Origin: Panulirus ornatus
Lineage: Eukaryota; Arthropoda; Malacostraca; Decapoda; Palinuridae
DNA length: 64,000 nucleotides
Direction: 5' to 3'
Assembly: GCF_036320965.1 (NCBI RefSeq)
Contig: NC_092242.1
Location: 64,140,020-64,204,019, forward strand
Below, piece by piece: positions 57,301-64,000 of the stretch (positions are counted from its first letter, which is position 1; each line of letters begins with the position of its first letter). A program made the position numbers and the translations under genes. Under the pieces are notes generated by a model. The model ran no database searches, was not told the origin of the DNA, and was given only the letters and a program-made list of their open reading frames with translations.

Positions 57301-59659
57301 ATAAGCTTAATATTTCATGCAGAAAATTATCTACTAGTTGCAAATAGTAGATAAAATTTAGTGGATAAAATTTTTCAATTTCAGATACCTTTAACAATAA
57401 GGTGTTGAGCCATTTCTTACTGTATTAACTAGGACCAATCCCCAAAACTCCGTTTTCCACTCTTCTTTCATAATCTGACATTTCGTGCGAACATACGTTA
57501 GTACTTCTGCAAATCCTTCAAATATACAAACGTTACATTCATCTTGCAATCCTATGATTTACCGCAAGCAGCAACCTGAACGTTGGATGTACTCTGAATG
57601 ATATGCTATCTCGTGAGAAATTTGATTTAGGGAAATCTTGAAGTCAAGTAATGCTACACTGAGATCTAGTTGAACTTACTTGTGGTAGTGGGATGCATGA
57701 CCCAGGAAAGTTGTGTCTGAGAAGCCGCGTGAGGCAGAGGCCAGAGCCACGCCCAAGAAGACATACTTGGAGGTGGCGAGGCCGAGGATGAGGTAGGAGG
57801 CGACGCAGAGGCCGCCGATCAGCCCAACACGGAGTCCCACTCCCACTAGCAGCGTCAGCGGCGCCGCCAAGGTCAACGCTGTGGCAGGCAGCGTATCTGC
57901 CACCAAGATGGCCTGCGGGGGAAGACAGCAAGCAGATCAGCTTGTATTGTTGCGACAGCAAGGAAGACCCCCAAAGATGAAACATAGCACCAATGATATG
58001 CTCGCAAGACAGCAGAACCTCAAAACATTACAGCAAGACCCGGGAATGAAACATCTGATGACGCGAATGGTAGGCTTTTTGTATCCTCACTAGTGACCAT
58101 TTCCCAACTCAAACATTTACAAATAGTTACTTTGATCCTGCAAGCAACTAGTTCAACTGGCATCAGCAACCAGTTCAACTTGGAATATGCAACAGTATGC
58201 ATTAGTCTTGCTTAGCAAAATACTCTGCCGATTCATCTTTTTAGGAGTTGAAACTTGCACCGCTTTCTATAGCCCTACTCTTTCCATTACAAATACTGCC
58301 TCTTTACACTGCACTCACCTGTAATACAGTATTTAAGAGCAATTATCAATTCTAATATGCAAAGCTGATGTGAGAGAAGCTATGTACTTGTGAAATTCCG
58401 TCGTTGGGTCTTGTCTGTAGATAGATACGATCAAACTACCAATGTAGTGACTTCTCTTAACCAGTGTGTATTTTCCCTTGAAAATGATTCACATCACTAA
58501 TCTCGTGTTGAACTAAGCTAAGATGAGGCACTCTTACCCCTGTGGAGTGTCTCAGGCACTTGAAGGTGTTGATGAAGGTGCTGGCCGACTCATTCTGCCA
58601 GCCAGTGACGTCACTGGTAGGATGGGTCGAAAAGTCACTGGCAGGATGGGTCGTGACATCACTAGTATTATGCAGCAGGAAGGTCTGGTCTCGCTGGTGG
58701 GCGCGCTCCGTGTAGGCCTGTCGGGAGAAGGATGTGCATCATCATCAATTACCACCTGCTACCACCACCCGAGTGTCTCTGGTCCTTACCTTTCGTATCC
58801 AATGAATGGAAGACTAAGGCTACCGATCTGTTTAGCATATACGAGTTTGCCAATAAATACGGAAGATATTACATCATCACTTGGATACGGTACGATGCAC
58901 AGATGAAAACAATCGAGAGCGCCGTTACTTCGAAGCTCCGTCACGCTTACACAGACGGAGTGTAATCTTCCCAATAGGATTAGTCAGTCAAGAGCTAATG
59001 ACATTAGGACACAACTCTCTACAAACGTCTAGAACACCGCAAACGTCTATCAGGATCAGTGAAACGTACTTAAAATTGCACGGAGGATGGGGGTAGAGAG
59101 ACTCCGCAAAAGGCCTACTGTCCCATACTAGGCGGGTCCTTCCTACAACCACCCCCCGGAGCTCGTATACGCGAATGTCGTGCTCCGAGGTTGGAGGAGC
59201 AGACGTATGTGATATCTCCCTACCCTGGTATGTAAATGCGTTAGTGATGGTAATACATTAAACTGGCGGCATGTAATGAAATCGGTACAAATGCCTCCCT
59301 TTCTAAACGACTGTTCTGCAATTATTGCTCCTCTTACGTACGAATAACTAATAAATTCTACGGTGAAAATAATTCACTCATAAAAACTAAGGGGTTTGAA
59401 GCCCTCGTAAATTCCCTCTTCCGCCGCCTATGCCGACTGACTTCCAATGGAAGGTACAGTGAGGTAGCCTTAGCTCTTAACTTTGTATCAACATAGGCGA
59501 CAAGATGAAAGACAATAAATGAAGCACAAGTTTAAATTGGATCATTCACGTATTTCTTCAGCATATTTACCATATTTTATTGATATTTTGTTGCCGATTC
59601 TGAGCATCAGCCGATGCGAAATATACAAAACCAACCCTTAACTAATCTACCTGAAACAA

Positions 59660-59740
<81 letters not shown>

Positions 59741-59984
59741 TATCCCTGGGGATAGGGGAGAAAGAATACTTCCCACGTACTCCCTGCGTGTCGTACGTAG
59801 AAGGCGACTAAAAGGGGAGGGAGCGGGTGGCTGGAAATCCTCTCCTCTCGTATTTTTTTTTTTTTTTTTTTTAATTTTTCAAAAGAAGGAACAGAGAAGG
59901 GGGCCAGATGAGGATATTCCCTCTAAGGCCCAGTCCTCTGTTCTTAACGCTACCTCGCTAACGCGGGAAATGGTGAATAGTATG

Positions 59985-60043
<59 letters not shown>

Positions 60044-62542
60044 TCAATCACATGAAAATTCCATTTCACATCACAAGGGTAAAGGATTAGCAACTTCTGT
60101 CCACTCGGAAAAATTTACAAGAGGCAGGAGAGGGCGCATGGGGTGCGTGACTAGCATCCTCCCGTAGCGCTACTGGCTACAGATATCCATGTCAATCATT
60201 ATTTTCTATCATAATCTGAAAAGACTTTGACAGCGTCCGCTGTGAAAATATTTCACCACATTGACTGAAAAAACAACTCACCTGCGATTCGGCGTTGAGG
60301 AGATCGTAGGCGGCAGTAATCATGACCCAGTAGGTGAAGTTGTTGCAGAAGCCAAGCAGCCTTGAGGGGGGGCAAAGGGAAGCACATCAACGTCACTCGC
60401 TACATAGTTAACGCTGTAATGAGTAATAACTTCCCGGACGGGGTCAGTTGTTACACAATTGTACTGTAATGACCAACTTCCCTGGGTGGGGCGTGGGGCA
60501 GGCTCTGGCAACTTTTCGTGTTCTGTTGCCTAGATACTAAGTACCCGCTCTACCTCCTCTCTGAAAAACAGTAGCCTGCCATACATTGACTTCCATGAAA
60601 GTTATTATAACTCTCTGCCACAGACACATTCATATCTGTCCAATTACAAATGTACTCTAAGTCATATATTAAGTTCATTACGGTAAATAAACCCGCACAA
60701 ATTATATTTCGAATGTAACCAGGTAAATACAACAATTTTTCAAGCTAAGGAAGGGTATCCTACCACAAAGAAACAAGGAAATAATTCACTGAGGGTAAGA
60801 TCTGATGTCGAACTCTTGCTGGTTGGTTATTTGGACTTAAGGCTAATTGACTGCCAGGGTCTATTTAGGTTAAGAACGTCGCTGTAGTCAGTCGAAAAAA
60901 TTGAACATCGCATGTTCATGGTCATTGATTTTAATACCATACACGCTCTCCGTATGGATGGCTCTGGAATGCTTCTTTATCTAAGTCACACTTGCGAATT
61001 TCTGTGGTAAGGAACGAAGGTTATTAATTAATGGGATGAACGGACGAATTTCAAAGATCAGAAAAAAAGGAAATATAAGAAATGAAGAAAGCAAGTGGGA
61101 GGCATGTCCACCTAACGGAGACAATCTTAAAACAACTTTTGTTTTAGACCTGGCCATAAATTTATGAGCATAATTTAGTATTAGTTCACCAAGATTATCT
61201 GTCGAACACCTATGAATAGCAGGACTCGGCCGACACTAGGGAAGTCTTGCGCAAACGCTACCTTCGTGTCTCATTCACATCAAGCTTTATCAAATTTTCA
61301 TTAATGCCAACTAAAAGATAATTATGAGGCTTGATTTGGCCTATATAAATACCTACGACTAAACCTGAGAAAAGTGCTAAGTACATCTTACTTATTCAAA
61401 CAAGCTGAAATACTTTTCCGCTCACTAGGTGTTCCTTAGCTTAAAACAATGCATGTAAACACAAACATCCTTCTGGTTACATACGCACAAACACATTACC
61501 GCAAAATCTCTTCAGCTTATTGATGCCTATCACTGGTCTGGCGAAGCAGATGATCAAGTTATATCAAAATCCGTTATCTCTGAAAAACTTATTTTTGAAG
61601 ACGGTGTCTTCTTGTGCCATATCCATTACAAAGGTACACGATATGGCTAATCCGATTATAATAACCTTTCCCAATAGTTTCCTCGGCCGAAGTTTGACTC
61701 GAATTGCATCGTTTACCCTGGGGAGAGCTTCTGGCGGGGGTAACAGTTAATCAGAAAGCCTGAGAGAAAGAGCGGGACAGGAGGTGGAAAACTCGGAGGG
61801 ACCAAGGAAGCGGACGAAATAGATCAGGCGGGGTAGAGGGAAGGTGGCAGTGCAGAACAGGCCGGGCACTGACAAGTGGCAGAACAGAGGAGACGAGACA
61901 TAGGAAAAAGGTCGAGGAGGAGGAGGCGGGGCATAGAGGATCATGACAAACTGCGAGGCACAGAGAAACAAGAAGGTATGAGGATACATTAAAGCGCGCG
62001 CGAGTCAGGCTTCAAGCGGGAGCCCTCGGAGCGAGCTAGGCTACTCACCATACCGTTTATCAAACAATTATGCAACTAGAATCAAGAGTTGACGGTTTTA
62101 GACACGGACACTACAATCACTTAGGGTGAAGAACAATATAAACAGTGTCTGTGAGAGTCCAGTCTTTACGCAAGGTGCAATTCGTCTAACCTTACCAGTA
62201 GGCTGCTAGGTCCCTGCGTCGACGCGGTGGTTCCTCCTGGCTCGTGGAATCCTCACTGCCGTCATCTTTCTCTCTCCCTCCTTTTTCACCCCGCGCTCCT
62301 CCCTCTCCTCCATCTGGCTGATCTGCCTTCCCGGCAGTTTTTTCTTCATGTTGAGCACGAGGCGAGTCACCCGGGAGCGAGGTCCCTCTGCTTTCAAAGT
62401 CACTGGTGGCTGCAGTGGCGCCAACAAGTCTGGGATTAACAACGGTACAACTGGCGCCCGAGCTCTCCAGCAGTCGCTCCTCCTCCGACTCGTCGTCTGT
62501 GGAGGAACATCGTGTCAACCGACTAGCACCACTTTGTAGCAT
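51202..62542 (-). CDS. CLN3: CLN3 (battenin), lysosomal membrane protein, 10 exons
   Basis: A complete minus-strand gene. Exons in order of reading: 62542-62196, 60360-60282, 58717-58538, 57912-57680, 56451-56308, 55507-55357, 55226-55158, 52808-52659, 52097-51957, 51336-51202. All junctions are GT/AG; the sum is 1629 nt, 542 residues. Matches with human CLN3: LLGFCNNFTYWVM (human [13 protein letters not shown]), ILVADTLP (VLLADILP), LWSSGTGVATFVG (WWSSGTGGAGLLG), MYFTNQGL (EYFINQGL), SHLTHAQQYSW ([11 protein letters not shown]), QGLLEGAAFRNT (EGLLGGAAYVNT) and IPVHDLLCQ (LPLHDFLCQ). CLN3 is a multi-pass protein of lysosome and late endosome needed for glycerophosphodiester clearance; loss in humans causes Batten disease. 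The start is uncertain: an in-frame ATG at 62641 would add 33 residues. The N-terminal tail (about 115 residues) is longer than in human. Confidence 0.95.
51957..52097 (-). CDS. CLN3: CLN3 exon 9: GLLEGAAFRNT segment
   Basis: 47 codons, phase 0 to phase 0. It begins MMIMVVVGTEAHYHYLPSEY and includes IIFSLLLLQGLLEGAAFRNT. Human has YEGLLGGAAYVNT at this place. Donor GTAAAC is a less common form. Confidence 0.93.
52659..52808 (-). CDS. CLN3: CLN3 exon 8: SHLTHAQQYSW segment
   Basis: 50 codons, phase 0. LELVYFPTSHLTHAQQYSWS aligns with human [20 protein letters not shown]; then GTLISRSAHKLFLLPSTWIY. The acceptor (CAACAATTAG) has a poor pyrimidine tract; donor GTAAGT is strong. Confidence 0.93.
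54145..54640 (-). mobile_element. Decayed LINE copy in CLN3 intron 7
   Basis: Landmarks in LINE order on the minus strand: TTCCATGGTTATAACCACTGCCACATCCATACCCAGAC, then a deletion to CAGTCCTCAGACACCTCAAC, CTTCATCTTAAGCAAAGCTTTCACTACTTCCTCTC and CTCAAAATATACCATCTCCTTTT. They correspond to the DLAADGTMEAEV, EVPEDW, MKAGKAA and RRRWSEYFEG regions. It lies in the sense direction of CLN3. Confidence 0.68.
55158..55226 (-). CDS. CLN3: CLN3 exon 7: YFTNQGL membrane segment
   Basis: A 23-codon exon, RAQKYLLPLAVFYLVMYFTN then QGL, phase 0 at both ends. It aligns with human [22 protein letters not shown]. Confidence 0.94.
55357..55507 (-). CDS. CLN3: CLN3 exon 6: cytosolic loop
   Basis: Residues 328-378, the hydrophilic loop between membrane blocks: SRHKKHHADENLERQQPTGI, CDEEIENEKQKLAVVVKEK, FFLFL. 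In human the matching loop carries a dileucine-type lysosomal sorting signal (ARQPLI); I see no such pair here. Confidence 0.88.
56308..56451 (-). CDS. CLN3: CLN3 exon 5: WSSGTG core
   Basis: KHVLSLWSSGTGVATFVGPL, LYSSMTTAGMYPQHVLLVFL, VVPALIAVR. The WSSGTG motif is a hallmark of CLN3 proteins. Phase 2 to phase 2. Confidence 0.95.
57680..57912 (-). CDS. CLN3: CLN3 exon 4: ADTLP and following membrane segments
   Basis: Residues 203-280: AILVADTLPATALTLAAPLT, then hydrophobic stretches GLIGGLCVASYLILGLATSK and VFLGVALASASRGFSDTTFL. Human: VLLADILP ... FASISSGLGEVTFL. GC-richer than its introns. Confidence 0.95.
58538..58717 (-). CDS. CLN3: CLN3 exon 3: luminal loop 1
   Basis: 60 codons, phase 0. 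The loop contains two N-glycosylation sequons (NTS and NES); human CLN3 is also glycosylated in this loop. A 24-base tandem repeat yields TSDVTTHPASDFSTHPTSDV. The exon ends CLRHSTG, matching the human CNSVSTA just before the ADxLP helix. Confidence 0.9.
59659..59737. repeat. (TA)n microsatellite, CLN3 intron 2
   Basis: A nearly pure AT run of about 79 bases directly beside the short element at 59741. Confidence 0.95.
59741..59985 (+). mobile_element. Short non-autonomous element sharing the LINE 3' box
   Basis: Begins TATCCCTGGGGATAGGGG, passes AAGAATACTTCCCACG, GTAGAAGGCGACTAAAAGGG, a T run, AAGAAGGAACAGAGAAGGGG and CCCTCTAAGGCCCAGTC, and ends AACGCTACCTCGCTAACGCG with GGAAATGG and an A run. 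No coding capacity. The last part matches the tail box of the LINE copies (CGCTACCTCGCAAACGCGGG). From memory, the first part resembles the 5' end of the same LINE family in decapods. Confidence 0.7.
59999..60041. repeat. (AT)n microsatellite after the short element's A tail
   Basis: An AT run continuing from the A tail of the preceding element, a usual place for microsatellites to arise. Confidence 0.93.
60282..60360 (-). CDS. CLN3: CLN3 exon 2: first membrane segment
   Basis: LLGFCNNFTYWVMITAAYDL and LNAESQ. The first base completes Trp of exon 1 (W|LLG); it ends in phase 0 at GTGAGT. Human: [23 protein letters not shown]. Confidence 0.95.
62196..62542 (-). CDS. CLN3: CLN3 exon 1: N-terminal cytosolic tail
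   Basis: Residues 1-116 if the ATG at 62542 is used. It is acidic and Ser/Gly-rich, with DDESEEERLL at 16-25, an acidic dileucine motif ([DE]xxxLL), and RRRRDLAAYW at the end leading into the first membrane segment. Donor GTAAGG. The frame stays open upstream to an ATG at 62641, so the true start may be either. Confidence 0.78.
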
Positions 62543-62930
62543 CACTACCACTGATAATACCAATTTACCAATAATAATGTTACTACCACTACATAAAGCA
62601 CTACTATCGCAAGTACTATCCCGCAAATGTATCTTTACCATCAACCACCAACAATATAGCTTTCATAGTTGAAACAGCTCACACTATACCACTATAGGGA
62701 TGAAACTATCAGCACCATGACCATCAACATCACTACCTCCATCACGATACCTACCACTAAACCTGCCTTTATAATAACCAAAGCCACTGGCCCTTCCCAG
62801 ACCAGCTAAGGCTGAGGGCAAGTGGGAGGATGTGGGCACCTCTTCCTTGTCTCTCATGGACGACCCAGGTGTCGTCCGCTTTAAGTGCATTGACCGATCA
62901 TAGTAAGAATGACCCAACTCACACCACTAT
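62543..62930 (-). promoter_or_regulatory. Likely CLN3 5'UTR/promoter area
   Basis: Upstream of CLN3 exon 1 on the minus strand. A TATAAAGG sequence occurs on the minus strand at about 62766-62773, some 220 bases before the ATG at 62542. It could be a TATA box, but nothing else supports it. An open frame over 62684-62917 has no recognisable content. Confidence 0.3.
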
Positions 62931-64000
62931 GTGCGTTGGTTGGCAAGCTTTATGCCTGCTCTAACCGCCCTTCTGGGCATTTTTGAAAACGAAATTTTCA
63001 TTGTAAATCTGTTTTATCAAACGATGATAAACAGTTTCAAAAACTGACGTCCATTAATGTGATAAGCTATGTCTTAAAACTGAATAAAATATTCGAGAGT
63101 GATCCTGTACAACTGCACTTTGGAATTTGTGGTATGAACCAACTGCTTGCTATTAAATATATGGAAATGACCCATTGGCTGTGATCACCCTTTTCTCTTA
63201 AAATGACTCAAGAATCCTTTACTTTCAAGTCATGGACTGTAAATTTCGGGAGACGCACACAATCCTTTCTCCTGGAAATATAAGAACGATGCGTACCTAA
63301 GAGTGGTGGGGCGCGACCTCAGAAGTGTCACCGTGGTTACATATGACAGCTTATGTTACAATCTTTTATCAAGGTTGCTATAACTCGAGACGTACTGGTT
63401 GTAGTCTAATATTTCAAAGTAGTGATATCTTGAAGAGTACAAGTTTGGTCTTAATCAGAGTGCTGCCGGTTTTGAGATCTATTGCTGGCAGTAACTTATT
63501 CATGAGTTTGCCTTTAACATCTAAATTTCTTAATTATCTATGTATTTCAGAATGAAAAAATTCAGTCTCATTACCAACAACAAGATCAAAGCTGCATGCA
63601 AGCAAAACTGAAGTCCACGGTTTTAGAAATAGAAGCCGAATCGACACAGAACAGTTTCAACATAAAATGAAAGAACACACTGTTTACTGTCAGGGGAAAC
63701 ATCGCATTTCTGATGATAAAAGTAAAGAAACAAAATAAACAGTGGTGACGCTAGGCCTGTGGGTCCAGTGCCAACATTTCCCGCCTCCTGTTGGCACAAG
63801 TCAGTGCGAAGTTTTGTTTCTACCTCTTTTTCTTATCTCATATACTCAGCAAAACGTTGAATTATATCTAAAATAATTGTACGTTGGATCTGACTTTCTA
63901 TAAACGTCAGATTATTTACGTATTTACACTGGATTATGTTATTATTTCGGTCACTACTCCCAGCGAAGTGTCTGCGTTTCCCAGACCTTATAAGAAGACC
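62931..64000. other. Spacer upstream of CLN3, nothing identified
   Basis: No exon, RNA gene or transposon coding segment recognised on either strand up to the window end. Confidence 0.5.

Noticed and set aside
59090..59220. GC-richer stretch with short complementary pieces, examined as a possible tRNA or structured RNA.
   Set aside because: No cloverleaf, no T-loop GTTCRANNC, and no consistent acceptor stem found by eye.
59614..60167. Ile/Tyr-repeat open frames.
   Set aside because: Translations of (TA)n microsatellites.
62684..62917. Minus-strand open frame of 77 codons upstream of CLN3 as an extra first coding exon.
   Set aside because: No similarity to CLN3, no clear donor joining it in frame to exon 1, and exon 1 already has in-frame ATGs.

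Overview
This is nuclear DNA from an animal, most likely a decapod crustacean. The genes are split into small exons with GT/AG introns, the gaps are AT-rich, and microsatellites and decayed transposons fill introns and spacers. The decapod guess rests on the dominant LINE family and its 3' end (a box containing CGCTACCTCGC), which I recall from decapod genomes; I could not run a search.

Three protein genes are supported exon by exon. (1) 111-2847, plus strand: the last four exons of a Kelch-repeat (KLHL-type) gene that starts before the window. (2) 15524-44803, plus strand: a complete 13-exon gene for an SREK1-like splicing regulator. The exons join in frame to 645 residues: RRM1, RRM2, a conserved helix, RS-rich blocks, a K/E-rich region, and an acidic tail like that of vertebrate SREK1. 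(3) 51202-62542, minus strand: a complete 10-exon gene for the lysosomal membrane protein CLN3 (battenin). The exons join in frame to 542 residues if the ATG at 62542 is used. SREK1 and CLN3 converge, with about 6.4 kb between their stop codons.

Much of the remaining recognisable sequence is transposon debris. One APE-type LINE family occurs at least ten times, from an almost intact 2.8-kb copy with a 12-bp target-site duplication (18890-21738) to heavily decayed stubs. Other elements are a second LINE family (about 49990-50660), LTR-like units (28923-29085 and 30081-30545), Tc1-like transposase remains (37001-38530), pogo/Tigger-like elements (1578-1832, 10070-10360, 39613-40452) and a short non-autonomous element sharing the LINE 3' box (59741-59985). 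There are also a decayed tandem array (30635-31095), a 386-bp-period duplication (10736-11466) and long AG, AT and TTA microsatellites.

I found no CRISPR array, operon, rRNA or tRNA gene, and nothing that reads as a wholly new system. The most informative items are the frame-neutral exon structure of the SREK1 RS domain, CLN3 features that differ from vertebrates (a non-terminal CQ motif, a repeat-built luminal loop, an N-terminal acidic dileucine), the Tigger-like elements that resemble mammalian families, and the shared LINE/short-element 3' box.
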